Below are positions 6,792 through 18,775 of a stretch of DNA of 53,680 nucleotides, piece after piece (the stretch's first letter is position 1; each line of letters opens with the position of its first letter). The stretch covers positions 1 to 53,680 of the forward strand of contig CAYONP010000032.1 of NCBI GenBank assembly GCA_964405335.1. Direction: 5' to 3'. The notes under the pieces were generated by a model. It was not told where the DNA came from and ran no database searches. It saw nothing but the letters and a program-made list of their open reading frames with translations. This DNA is from CAYONP01 sp964405335 (lineage in GTDB: Bacteria; Armatimonadota; UBA10988). The position numbers were made by a program, and so were the translations under genes.

Positions 6792-8722
6792 GCCGCCCAC
6801 CAACGAGCTTCCCCTGGCGCGGCGTGATGGTCGGCCTGCTGGTCGAGGTGCCGACCATCTTCTGGGTCGCCGCCAGCGAGGTCACCGCGCGGGTCTTCAT
6901 CAGCTCCTGGTCGCTGACCATGACGGCCGTGGTCTGGCTGCTCTTCTTGTTGCTGGTCAACGCCGGGCTGACGCGCTGGGCGCCGCGGCTGCGGCTCTCG
7001 CGGGTCGATCTGCTGGTCGTCTTCACCATGCTCTCGACCACCTCGGTGATCTACGGCTACAGCCTGCTGCAGGCCTGGGCGCCGAGCCTCGGCGGCGCCG
7101 ACTGGTGGGCCACGCCGCAGAACCGCTGGGCCGACCTGGTCCGGCCGCTGCTGCCCGACTGGGCGGTGATCAGCGACGAGCGCGCCCTGACCGGCCTGTT
7201 CGAGGGCAATGCCACGCCGCCCTGGCAGATGTGGCTGCCGCGGATGCTCAACTGGGGCGGGTTCCTGCTCGCCGCCTATGCCGCCACGCTCGGGCTCTGC
7301 CTGCTGCTGGCGCGGCAGTGGATCGCCCACGAGCGGCTGACCTTCCCCATCTGCACGCTGCCGCTCGAGATGACCACCGACCGCTGGCCGGTGCTTCGCT
7401 CGCGGCTGATGTGGCTCGGCTTCGCGATTCCCCTGGTGCTCGAATCGCTGCTTGCCCTGCGGCACTACTTCCCCGTCGTGCCGGCGGTGCAGATGAAGCA
7501 CCAGCTTCACCCCGAGTGGTTTCCGAATGCGCCCTGGTCGGTGATGCGCATCACCTACTTCGGCTGGACACCGTTCATCGTCGGCCTGGCCTACGTCGCG
7601 CCGACGGAGATCAGTTTCTCCTGTTGGTTCTTCGTCCTTTTCAACCTCGCGCTGCGCGTGCTCGGCGCGCTCTTCGGCTGGACCGACCCGACCGGCAGCC
7701 GCGCGGCGACCGACTTCCCCTACCTGGTCGAGACGACCACCGGCGCGTTCATCGCCTTCGCCCTTTGCGCGCTGTGGATGGCGCGTGGGCATCTGGTCGA
7801 GACCCTCCGCGCCGCCGCCGGCCTGGTGCTGCGCGGCGGCGAGAGCATCATCGACGAATCGGAGCGGCCGGTCTACCGGCTGGCCACCGCGCTGCTGCTG
7901 CTCGGCACCGCCGGCATCATCGCCTTCTGCCGGCAGATCGGGATCAGCGCGGTCGCCTGCCTGGGCGTCTTCACGGCCTACTTCCTGGTCGCCATCACCC
8001 TCTCGCGGCTACGTGCCGAGGCGGGGCCGGCGTGGGCCTTCGGGCCCGACCGCAAGGCGCACGAGCTGGCCGTCTGGCTGTTCGGCAGCGGCGCCTTCGA
8101 CCGCTCGTCGCTGGGCGGCATGGGGCTGCTCACCTGGTTCTTCGCCGATGTCCGCTTCGCCGTGCTGCCGGCCTACATGGAGGGGCTCAAGGTCGGCGAC
8201 GAGGCTCGAATCGAGCGCCGCCACCTGGCAATCATCATCCTCCTCGGCAGCGTGGTGGCCGTCTTCGTCGGCATGGTCGCCATCTTGTGGCAGTACTACC
8301 AGCTCGGCGCGGCGACGGCCAAGACCTACGGCGCCGGGCGGTGGATCAGCCAATTGACCGGCCAGACCATCGAGCGCTGGCTGACCATGCCGCAGAACCC
8401 CGACTGGCCGCGCATCGGCATGACCGCCGTCGGCGGGGTGGTGGTCACCGGCCTGCACCTGATGCGCCAGCGGGTGTTGTGGTGGCCGTTCCATCCGGTC
8501 GGTTACGTGATGGCCCACACCGGCGCGGGCTACAGCTTCGTCTGCCATTACTTCATCGCCTGGCTGGCCAAGACGCTGGTGCTCAAGATGGGCGGGATGC
8601 GGCTCTATCGCCAGTCGCTGCCGTTCGTGGTCGGGCTGATCCTCGGCGACATCACCACCCAGACGGTGTGGAGCCTGGTGGCCACCCTGGCCGGCTGGCC
8701 GGTCTACCAGTTCATCTCTTGA
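6788..8722 (+). CDS. Polytopic membrane protein, DUF6785/DUF6784 type (copy 1)
   Basis: 644 residues with a dozen or more hydrophobic segments. A conserved C-terminal block reads WWPFHPVGYVMAH followed by KTLVLKMGGMRLYRQSLPF. The protein is clearly paralogous to the gene at 39202-41169, which shares WPFHPxGY, SLVLKWGG and GLYRKALP. From memory this corresponds to the DUF6785/DUF6784 architecture common in Armatimonadota and Hydrogenedentota and distantly like OPT transporters; substrate unknown. The ATG overlaps the murJ stop by 4 bp. Confidence 0.8.
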   Translation: MSRPPTSFPWRGVMVGLLVEVPTIFWVAASEVTARVFISSWSLTMTAVVWLLFLLLVNAGLTRWAPRLRLSRVDLLVVFTMLSTTSVIYGYSLLQAWAPSLGGADWWATPQNRWADLVRPLLPDWAVISDERALTGLFEGNATPPWQMWLPRMLNWGGFLLAAYAATLGLCLLLARQWIAHERLTFPICTLPLEMTTDRWPVLRSRLMWLGFAIPLVLESLLALRHYFPVVPAVQMKHQLHPEWFPNAPWSVMRITYFGWTPFIVGLAYVAPTEISFSCWFFVLFNLALRVLGALFGWTDPTGSRAATDFPYLVETTTGAFIAFALCALWMARGHLVETLRAAAGLVLRGGESIIDESERPVYRLATALLLLGTAGIIAFCRQIGISAVACLGVFTAYFLVAITLSRLRAEAGPAWAFGPDRKAHELAVWLFGSGAFDRSSLGGMGLLTWFFADVRFAVLPAYMEGLKVGDEARIERRHLAIIILLGSVVAVFVGMVAILWQYYQLGAATAKTYGAGRWISQLTGQTIERWLTMPQNPDWPRIGMTAVGGVVVTGLHLMRQRVLWWPFHPVGYVMAHTGAGYSFVCHYFIAWLAKTLVLKMGGMRLYRQSLPFVVGLILGDITTQTVWSLVATLAGWPVYQFIS

Positions 8723-8747
8723 CGCGGCCTGGTCGGCTTGCCACACT
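8719..8747 (+). promoter_or_regulatory. Possible promoter of the GH127-to-SPFH operon
   Basis: TTGACG (8719-8724), 17 bp, CACACT (8742-8747). The -35 box overlaps the stop codon of the preceding gene. Expected start is near 8754, 15 nt before the ATG at 8769. The -10 is weak, so read-through from the murJ operon is also possible. Confidence 0.4.
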
Positions 8748-8768
8748 CCGCCGCGACGGAGACGTGCC

Positions 8769-10604
8769 ATGCCCGGGATCAGCGACACCTCGCGCAGCCC
8801 ACACGCCGCGCTGACCAGCCTGCCGCTGCGCGACGTGGCCCTGCGCGATGGGTTCTGGAGAACCCGCTGCGAGCGCAACCGCACCGCCGGGCTGCCGCGG
8901 CTGTTTGAGCTGCTCGAGGAACACGGCGCGGTGGACAACCTGCGCCGGCTGGCCGGCAAGCCGGTCGAGCGGCGCGGGCTGAAATGGACCGACTCCGACG
9001 TGGCCAAGTGGCTCGAAGGCGCCTGCTACGTGCTCCAGACGACCGACGACGCGCCGCTGCGCGGCATGGTCGACACCTGCGTCGAGGCCTTCGTCGGCGC
9101 GCAGGGCGACGACGGCTACCTCAACTCCTGGTTCGTCGACGAGCGGGCCGGCGAGCGCTGGCGGCACCTCGACAGCGACCACGAGCTCTACTGCGCCGGG
9201 CACATCTTCCAGGCGGCGATTGCCCACCACCGCATCGCCGGCGAGACCACGCTGCTCGATGCCGCCTGCCGCTACGCCGACTACCTCGACAGCGTCTTCG
9301 GGCCGGGCAAGTTGGAGGGCAGTCCGGGCCATCCCGAGGTCGAGCTGGCGCTGGTCGAGCTCTTCCGGACAACGGGCGAGGAGCGGTATCTCAAACTGGC
9401 CGGCTACTTCCTCGAGCACCGCGGCCTGCGGCAGATGACCGAACTCGAGGGCCACGCGGTGCGCGCGCTTTACTTCATGTGTGGGGCGACCGACCTGCTC
9501 TGCGAGACGGGCGACGCCGAGGTCGGCCAGGTGGTGCAGACGCTCTGGCGCGACTTGACCGAGCGCAAGCTCTACCTCACCGGCGGCGTTGGTGGGCGGT
9601 ACGGCGGCGAGTCGATTGGCAAGGCCTACGAGCTGCCCAACGCGCGGGCCTATGCCGAGACCTGCGCGGCGATTGGCAACCTCTTCTGGCAGTGGCGTCT
9701 GTTGCAGCACCGGCCCGAGGTGCGCTATGCCGACGCCATGGAGACAGCGCTCTACAACGGCGTGCTGGCCGGCGTGTCGCTGAGCGGGACGGACTACTTC
9801 TACGTCAACCCGCTGGCCAGCGACGGCCGGGGCGAGGGCGACCCCTGGTATCCCTGGGCGCGCCGCGGGCCTCACCAGCGGCGCGACTGGTATGACTGCA
9901 CCTGCTGCCCGCCGAACGTCACCCGCCTGCTGGCCAGCCTGCCGGGCTACCTCTACGGACTCGGCGACGACGGGCTCTACCTGCACGGCTACGCCGCGAG
10001 CACCGTCGACACGACCCTCCGCGACGGCCGGCCGCTGAAGCTGGAGGTGGAGACCGACTACCCGTGGCGCGGCGAGGTGACCGTGACGGTCGGCACGAGT
10101 GGGCGCTTCGCGCTCTATCTGCGGGTGCCCGAGTGGGCCGAGGGCGCGTCGCTCTCGGTCGCCGGTGCGCCGATGGGCGCTGAGCCTGGTCAGTATGCCC
10201 GCGTCGAACGAGAGTGGCGCGCCGGCGACTCGCTGCGGCTCTCGATGGACCTTGTGCCGCGCCTGCTGACCGGCAACCACCGCCACCGCGAGTGCCATGC
10301 GCAGGTGGCCGCCTTGCGTGGACCGCTGGTCTACTGCCTCGAGTCGATCGACAACGCCGGATTCGAGCCGATGGACGTGTTCGCGCGGCTCGACGGCGCG
10401 ATCACCGCGGTCGAGCGACCCGAGCTGCTCGACGGCGTGACGGTGCTGAACTACCAGACCGTCCGCGCGGTCGCGCCGCCGCCGCTGCACAGCTCGCTCG
10501 GCCCGCCGGCGACCGAGCCGGTGGACTTGACGCTGATCCCCTACTACGCTTGGGCCAACCGCGGTCCGAGCGCGATGCAGGTCTGGATGCCGTCGGCGCG
10601 CTGA
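8769..10604 (+). CDS. GH127 beta-L-arabinofuranosidase-like glycoside hydrolase
   Basis: 611 residues, (alpha/alpha)6-barrel type. Active-site features match characterised GH127 enzymes: Glu281 in the GGES segment as candidate acid/base, Glu297 and Cys299 in ETCA exactly 16 residues further on, and Cys379-Cys380 in CTCCPPN. These last four would bind zinc and supply the cysteine nucleophile. The family removes beta-L-arabinofuranosyl residues from plant glycans such as extensin; related families take other sugars. I see no clear signal peptide, so it probably acts in the cytoplasm on imported oligosaccharides. The start has GGAG 8 nt upstream. First of six genes with gaps of 16 bp or less. 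Confidence 0.9.
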   Translation: MPGISDTSRSPHAALTSLPLRDVALRDGFWRTRCERNRTAGLPRLFELLEEHGAVDNLRRLAGKPVERRGLKWTDSDVAKWLEGACYVLQTTDDAPLRGMVDTCVEAFVGAQGDDGYLNSWFVDERAGERWRHLDSDHELYCAGHIFQAAIAHHRIAGETTLLDAACRYADYLDSVFGPGKLEGSPGHPEVELALVELFRTTGEERYLKLAGYFLEHRGLRQMTELEGHAVRALYFMCGATDLLCETGDAEVGQVVQTLWRDLTERKLYLTGGVGGRYGGESIGKAYELPNARAYAETCAAIGNLFWQWRLLQHRPEVRYADAMETALYNGVLAGVSLSGTDYFYVNPLASDGRGEGDPWYPWARRGPHQRRDWYDCTCCPPNVTRLLASLPGYLYGLGDDGLYLHGYAASTVDTTLRDGRPLKLEVETDYPWRGEVTVTVGTSGRFALYLRVPEWAEGASLSVAGAPMGAEPGQYARVEREWRAGDSLRLSMDLVPRLLTGNHRHRECHAQVAALRGPLVYCLESIDNAGFEPMDVFARLDGAITAVERPELLDGVTVLNYQTVRAVAPPPLHSSLGPPATEPVDLTLIPYYAWANRGPSAMQVWMPSAR

Positions 10605-10619
10605 CCATCGGAGTGAGCC

Positions 10620-13319
10620 ATGACCGCCTGCCTGCTGGCCGTCCTCCTTGCCGGGCCGAACCTGCTGCGCAACCCGACGCTCGAGGGCGGGCTCGAGCCG
10701 TGGGCGATCACCTGCGCCCGCGAAGCCGGCGCGGGGCGCGGCGGCGGCGTCGCCTTCCGCGGCGTGACCGACCGGCCGAGCTACCACCAGGAGGCGGCGC
10801 AGACGGTCGCGCTCCAAGCCGGTGTGGTCTACGAACTCGCCTTCTGGGCGCGGAGCGACAACCAGTGCCAGGCGGTGCTCTGGATCGAGCTCGGCGACCA
10901 GCGCGAGAACACCGGCCGCTGGGAACGCCTGCCGGCCGACTGGCAGCGCTGTGCGACCACCTTCAATGTGCCCCGCTCGGGCGACTGGAAGATCCAGTTC
11001 GTGCTCTCCTCGAGCCACGGTAACCAGCCGCTCGGCACCGTCTGGGCGTGCGACTTCAGCCTCACCGCCAAGTCGGTCGGTCGCAGCCGGCCGATCAGTC
11101 CCGACGGCATCCTCGCCGACCACGCGGCCGCGGCGACGGCGCCGGACGGGACCGTCTACGCCGCCTGGGAAGAGTATCGCGAGGATCGCGACGGACTGGC
11201 GCTGGCACGCCTCGACGCGGCGGGCCAGGTGGCGCAGCGCTGGACGGTCGATTTCGGTCCACGGACCTTTACGCTCTGGCCGCGGCTGACCGCCGGGCCG
11301 GCGGGTGTCTGGCTGATCATCGCCGTCGAGCGCGAGGCGGCCTGGGACATCGTCGCGGTTCCAGTCGGCGACGGGCTCGGCGAGCCGGTCTGGATCACGA
11401 GCGACGCCGCCGCCGACGCCCATGTTGCCGCCGCCGTCGACGCCGTGGGGCTACACCTCGCCTGGGAGTCGAACCGGGACGGGCAGCGCCGGATCTGGGC
11501 CGCCAGCTTGAGCGGTGGCGCGGTGAGCGAGGCGCTGCCCATCTCGGGCGCCGGCGCATACAACCCGAGCGTGGCCGCCGGCGGCGGGCAGGTCCAGGTC
11601 GTCTACGATCGCTTCTTCGGCGCCAACCGCGAGCTATGCCTGGCGGTGCGGGCCGAGGGCGCCTGGCTGGCCGAGCGGCGACTGACCACTTCGAACCGCT
11701 ACGATGTCAATCCCGCGGCGGCCTGGTGGCGTGGCTCGCTGTGGGTCGCCTGGGAGGTCGGCACGCATGTCGCCTACAACCTCTCCTCGACCAACTCCGA
11801 GACGGTCAACGTCGCGCGGGTGACGCCGGCGGGGCTCGAGGCGACCGTCGGGCTCGAGGCGGGCGTGCCCGGCACGCGGAACGAGCAGCCCGGCCTCTGC
11901 GTCGACGGCGGCGACCGGCTCTGGCTGGCCTACGGCGCCGCCCGCGGCAACGACGGCCGCGGTGGCTGGGACACCACGCTGCAGTGCTACACCGGCGCCG
12001 GCTGGACCCCCGCGGCGCAGACCTCGGTGTTCAGCGGCCGCGCGCGCGAGCCGGCGGTGACGCGCTCGGGCGACGGCGTGATTGCGCTGGCCCAGGCCGA
12101 CAACGTGCCGAATGGCTGGGCCAGCCACGAGGCGACCGAGTCGCACTGGACGCGGATCGAAGCGGTGCTGCCCGAGGTCGCCCCGCCACCGGCCGAGGAC
12201 CTGCGCACCGTGGCCTATGCCGACGCCGACGATGCGCAGTTCAAGGCGGCCGAGTTCCGCGCGCGGTTCGGCGAGGAGCGCGAGCCGTTCACCTTCGTCC
12301 ACGGCGGCCGCACGCTGGTCGCTCGCTGGGGCAACTTCCACGAGCACAGCGACATCAGCGTGTGCAACCGCTCGGGCGACAACCGGACCGAGGAAGACTA
12401 TGTCTGCATGCGTGAGGTGGCGCGGTTCGACTTCGGCGCGGTGACCGACCACTGCTACAACGAGTCGGCGCAGATCTGGCGTTACTCGGCCAAGATCACC
12501 CGCGCGGCGGACGATCCCGGCCGGTTCGTCACCTTCGTCGGCGAGGAGTGGACCAGCAACAACGAGCGCGACACCGCGCCGCCTGGTTACTACGGCCACC
12601 GCAACCTGATCTTCGCCGATCCCTATCACTCGACCTGGTACAACTCGCGCGACCGGGCCTACTTCACGCCGCGGCAGGTCTGGGACACGCTCGACGGGGT
12701 CGACTACATCATGATCCCGCACCAGTTGGCCGATGCCGGCACCAACGTGCCGACCGACTGGAACTACGTCCACGAGACGTACCAGCCGGTGGCCGAGATC
12801 TTCCAGGCGCGCGAGAGCTACGAGGCGAACGACGGCCCGCGGCGCACCGGGCCGGGTCATCCCGGCTACTTCCTCCAGGATGTCTGGCGGCGTGGCGTCA
12901 AGATCGGCGTGATCGCCTCGCCCGACCACGGCGGCGGCAAGGGCAAGGCCGGCGTGCTGGTCGACGCGCTCGACCGCGAGACGATTCTCGACGCCTGCCG
13001 CGCACGCGCCTCGTGGGGCACCTCGGCGGCGAAAATCGCCGTCGCGGCGACGGTCAACGGCCACCTGATGGGCGCCGCGGCGCGGCGCGACGGCGAGCCG
13101 GTGCGAGTCCACGCCCAGGTCTCGGCGGCCGGGCCGATCGCCGCGGTGCGCGTGATCCGCAACAACGAGGTGGTCTACTCGCACACCGCGCCGGGGCCCG
13201 AGGTCAGCTTCGACTGGCTCGACACGGCCACCCTGGGCGCGGAGGTGTATTACTACCTGCGGGTCGAGCAGCAGGACGGCGAGTTGGCCTGGACCAGCCC
13301 CGTCTGGCTCGAGGACTGA
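10620..13319 (+). CDS. Exported PHP/DUF3604-type protein with CBM-like and propeller-like regions
   Basis: 899 residues. A short hydrophobic start is followed by a CBM4/9-like beta-sandwich (about 13-155: NLLRNPTLEGGLEPW, YELAFWARS). A WD/propeller-like region with repeated AWE and AAW elements spans about 160-520. From about 560 to 800 lies a PHP-like metal domain: HEHSD at 574-578, TDH at 609-611, GEEW at 641-644, His701 in PHQLAD and His770 in SPDHGGG. An Ig-like beta domain ends the protein. DUF3604/PHP proteins are predicted metal-dependent phosphoesterases or hydrolases; activity here is unknown. The gene starts 16 bp after GH127, with GGAG before the ATG. Confidence 0.8.
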   Translation: MTACLLAVLLAGPNLLRNPTLEGGLEPWAITCAREAGAGRGGGVAFRGVTDRPSYHQEAAQTVALQAGVVYELAFWARSDNQCQAVLWIELGDQRENTGRWERLPADWQRCATTFNVPRSGDWKIQFVLSSSHGNQPLGTVWACDFSLTAKSVGRSRPISPDGILADHAAAATAPDGTVYAAWEEYREDRDGLALARLDAAGQVAQRWTVDFGPRTFTLWPRLTAGPAGVWLIIAVEREAAWDIVAVPVGDGLGEPVWITSDAAADAHVAAAVDAVGLHLAWESNRDGQRRIWAASLSGGAVSEALPISGAGAYNPSVAAGGGQVQVVYDRFFGANRELCLAVRAEGAWLAERRLTTSNRYDVNPAAAWWRGSLWVAWEVGTHVAYNLSSTNSETVNVARVTPAGLEATVGLEAGVPGTRNEQPGLCVDGGDRLWLAYGAARGNDGRGGWDTTLQCYTGAGWTPAAQTSVFSGRAREPAVTRSGDGVIALAQADNVPNGWASHEATESHWTRIEAVLPEVAPPPAEDLRTVAYADADDAQFKAAEFRARFGEEREPFTFVHGGRTLVARWGNFHEHSDISVCNRSGDNRTEEDYVCMREVARFDFGAVTDHCYNESAQIWRYSAKITRAADDPGRFVTFVGEEWTSNNERDTAPPGYYGHRNLIFADPYHSTWYNSRDRAYFTPRQVWDTLDGVDYIMIPHQLADAGTNVPTDWNYVHETYQPVAEIFQARESYEANDGPRRTGPGHPGYFLQDVWRRGVKIGVIASPDHGGGKGKAGVLVDALDRETILDACRARASWGTSAAKIAVAATVNGHLMGAAARRDGEPVRVHAQVSAAGPIAAVRVIRNNEVVYSHTAPGPEVSFDWLDTATLGAEVYYYLRVEQQDGELAWTSPVWLED

Positions 13320-13331
13320 ACCGGACGGCCG

Positions 13332-16423
<3,092 letters not shown>

Positions 16424-16427
<4 letters not shown>

Positions 16428-17299
16428 AACGCACCCTGATTGTCGTCGGCGGTCTGGTCGTCCTCTGCTGGTCGACCGTCTTCTGTGTCGACCAGACGCA
16501 GATGGCGGTGGTCACCGCCTTCGGCCGCACCGGCCGGGTGACCGCGACGATCACCGATCCCGGCCTGCAGGTGAAGCTGCCCTGGCAGGGCAAGCGCAAG
16601 TTCGACAACCGGCTGAGGCTCTACAACGCCCGCCCCTCCGAGTGCCTGACCGCCGACAAGAAGAACCTGGTGGTCGACTGGTTTATCTGCTGGCAGATTG
16701 CCGATCCGGCGGTCTTTTTCGCCAGCGTGCGCAGCCCGGTCGAGGCCGAGCAGCGCCTCGAGGAGAGCGTCCGCGGCGTGCTCACCGCGGCGATTGGCCG
16801 CACGCCGATGGAGGGCCTGGTCAACCTGCGCAGCGAGGGTGGGGTGGCGCTCGAGGAGGTCACCCGCGAGGTCGAGCAGCGGGTGGCCGGCAACGCGGCG
16901 ACGGCCTATGGGATCAGCATCCGCGACGTGCGGCTGCGGCGGATCAACCTGCCCGAGCAGAACAAACAGAGCGTGTTTGACCGGATGCGGGCCGAGCGGG
17001 AGCGGATCGCCCGCCAGTACCGCGCCGAGGGCGAGGAGCAGGCGCGACGCATCCGCGCCGAGGCCGACAAGGAGCGCGAGACCATCCTCTCCGAAGCCGA
17101 GCGCGACGCCGAGCGCCTGCGCGGCGAGGGCGACGCCGAGGCAACCCGCATCTTTGCCGCCGCGCACAACGCCGACCCGCAGTTCTACCGCTTCCTGCGC
17201 AGCCTCGACGCCTATGAGAAGCTGCTCGGCAAAGACACCACCGTCGTGCTCTCGACCGACTCGCCGCTGCTCGCCACGCTGCAGGGAGGCGCGCCGTGA
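16424..17299 (+). CDS. hflC: HflC, SPFH-domain modulator of FtsH
   Basis: 291 residues. One N-terminal helix (about 5-23) is followed by an SPFH domain (VDQTQMAVVTAFGR, TDPGLQVKLPW) and a long charged coiled coil (about 185-250, rich in ER/EA repeats). HflC and HflK form a large cage in the inner membrane around the FtsH protease. The start is GTG at 16424, overlapping the TGA of the ATPase-SPFH gene by 4 bp; its own stop overlaps the next GTG by 4 bp. This HflC sits between two HflK-like proteins, one of them fused to an ion pump, and no ftsH lies in the window. Confidence 0.9.
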
Positions 17300-18240
17300 G
17301 TGAGGGTGTCGGCGGGCTGATTGAGCGTCTCGGCGCGCGGCGCGGACGCCTCGCGCTGGCCGTGCTCGGCGCCTGGCTGATCACCGGGTGTTACCTCGTC
17401 GGGCCGGACCAGCGGGCGGTGGTCCGGCTCTTTGGCCAGGCGCTCGAGCCGGTCGAGCCGGGCGTCTGGTGGCGTCCGCCGTGGCCGCTCAGCGTGGTCG
17501 ACCGGGTGCGGGTGCAGGAGACCCGGCAGGTCGGCATCGGCGTCAGCGCCGCGGGCCGGCTGACCGGCCAGGGCACGCCGGCCGAGCAGATGATCACCGG
17601 CGACCACAACCTGGTCGAGCTCGGCGCGACGGTGCAGTATGCGGTGCGCGACCCACGGCGGTACCTGTTCGCGGCGGTCGACGTCGATCGTCTGGTGGCC
17701 GGCGTGGCGCACGTGCTGCTGACCGAGGCGATTGCCGCCGAACCGGTCGACTACCTGATGACCACCGGCCGCGACGAGGTGCGGCAACGGGTTATAACCA
17801 CCGCTCAGGCACTGCTGGACGAGTACGGCGCCGGCGTGGTGCTACGCGATGTGAGCCTGGTGCAGGTGACGCCGCCGCAGCCGGTGGCGGCGGCGTTCAA
17901 CGACGTGATCAACGCCGCGCAGGATCGCGACCGGCTGGTCAACGAGGCGCGCGGCTACGCCAACGAGCAGGTGCCCGCGGCGCGCGGACAGGCGGCCGAA
18001 ACGGCCGAGCAGGCAGAGGCCTACCGGACGCGCGCGATCAACGAGGCGACCGGCGGCGCGGCGCGGTTCGGCCAGGTGGCCGCGGCCTATCGGGCGGCGC
18101 CGCAAGTGAGCCGCATCCGGCTGCACCTCGAGACTATCGAGAAGCTCGCGCCGAACCTAAAAACCACGATTGTCGACGCGAACGGTGGGCAGCGGCCGAT
18201 CGACCTGGGCATCATCGGCCTGGGCAAGCCGGCGCCATGA
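17296..18240 (+). CDS. hflK: HflK-like SPFH protein (stand-alone copy)
   Basis: 314 residues. An N-terminal helix (about 18-36: LALAVLGAWLITGCYLV) precedes GPDQRAVVRLFGQ and the HflK signature MITGDHNLVELGATVQY, DYLMTTGRDEV and NEARGYANEQVPAARGQA. It aligns by eye with residues about 690-985 of the fusion protein two genes upstream, so the operon carries two HflK-type domains. It is shorter than E. coli HflK and lacks that protein's Gly-rich N-terminal extension. GTG start with a 4-bp overlap on each side. A cysteine follows the TG of the hydrophobic segment, but I judge this a membrane anchor rather than a lipobox. Confidence 0.88.
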   Translation: MSEGVGGLIERLGARRGRLALAVLGAWLITGCYLVGPDQRAVVRLFGQALEPVEPGVWWRPPWPLSVVDRVRVQETRQVGIGVSAAGRLTGQGTPAEQMITGDHNLVELGATVQYAVRDPRRYLFAAVDVDRLVAGVAHVLLTEAIAAEPVDYLMTTGRDEVRQRVITTAQALLDEYGAGVVLRDVSLVQVTPPQPVAAAFNDVINAAQDRDRLVNEARGYANEQVPAARGQAAETAEQAEAYRTRAINEATGGAARFGQVAAAYRAAPQVSRIRLHLETIEKLAPNLKTTIVDANGGQRPIDLGIIGLGKPAP

Positions 18241-18725
18241 ACCCCGCCGCCCGGGGCCGGCTGATCGCCACCGCCGTCCTCGGCCTGGTGCTGCTGGCGG
18301 TCATCGCGTTTGCCCCCGAGCAGGCGCCGCGCCCGCGCGGCGAAACGCCGGAGCAGCGGCTGGCCAGCGAGCTCTACGACGGCCTGGTTGCGGCCACCCG
18401 CGACGGCGACGTCCGGCGCTACATAGCCTGCTTCGCCGAACCGCTGCGCGGCGAGCTGGCCGCGGCGGTGCGCAGCCAGGGCCGGGCCGCCTTCGCCGAG
18501 TCGCTGCGCCGCTTCTACCGCACGCCGGTGACCGGCGTGGCGGTCAGCGAGCAGCAGATCGACGACGACCAGGCGACGGCGCGGCTCGAATGGGTCTACC
18601 GCAACGACTCGGACGTGCAGACCGTCCGCCTGGTCCGCGAGCGCGGCCGATGGCTGATCACCGAGCTGAGCGGCAAGACCCGCATCGAACTCGACCTACC
18701 CTGGGGCACGCCGGTCCTGCAATAG
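18237..18725 (+). CDS. Small membrane-anchored protein, NTF2-like fold likely
   Basis: 162 residues. One N-terminal helix (about 9-26) is followed by a soluble domain of about 110 residues with the pattern of NTF2-like/DUF4878 proteins: LYDGLVAATRDGDVRRYIACF, then ATARLEWVYRNDSD and VRERGRWLITEL at the end. Such domains are often accessory binding modules; function unknown. ATG overlaps the hflK stop by 4 bp, making it the last gene of the SPFH block. Its TAG stop forms the left end of the perfect palindrome at 18723-18775. Confidence 0.75.
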   Translation: MNPAARGRLIATAVLGLVLLAVIAFAPEQAPRPRGETPEQRLASELYDGLVAATRDGDVRRYIACFAEPLRGELAAAVRSQGRAAFAESLRRFYRTPVTGVAVSEQQIDDDQATARLEWVYRNDSDVQTVRLVRERGRWLITELSGKTRIELDLPWGTPVLQ

Positions 18726-18775
18726 GAATGGGGACGGACCCAATTCTCTGAGAATTGGGTCCGTCCCCATTCCTA
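18723..18775. repeat. Perfect 26-bp palindrome containing both convergent stop codons
   Basis: Arms 18723-18748 and 18750-18775 are exact reverse complements around a single T. The arm reads TAGGAATGGGGACGGACC then CAATTCTC. The TAG at 18723-18725 is the stop of the plus-strand gene; the complement at 18773-18775 is the TAG stop of the minus-strand barrel gene. It would work as a bidirectional terminator. The GGGGAC core resembles the repeat cluster at 3694-3981, so it looks like an inserted or mobile palindromic element. Confidence 0.92.

Noticed and set aside
4908..6803. Antisense open frame of 631 codons opposite murJ
   Set aside because: Low-complexity Gln/Asp/Arg composition; the sense strand is a full MurJ.
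8712..11423. Antisense open frame of about 900 codons opposite GH127
   Set aside because: Same shadow effect; the sense strand encodes a GH127 enzyme with an intact active site.
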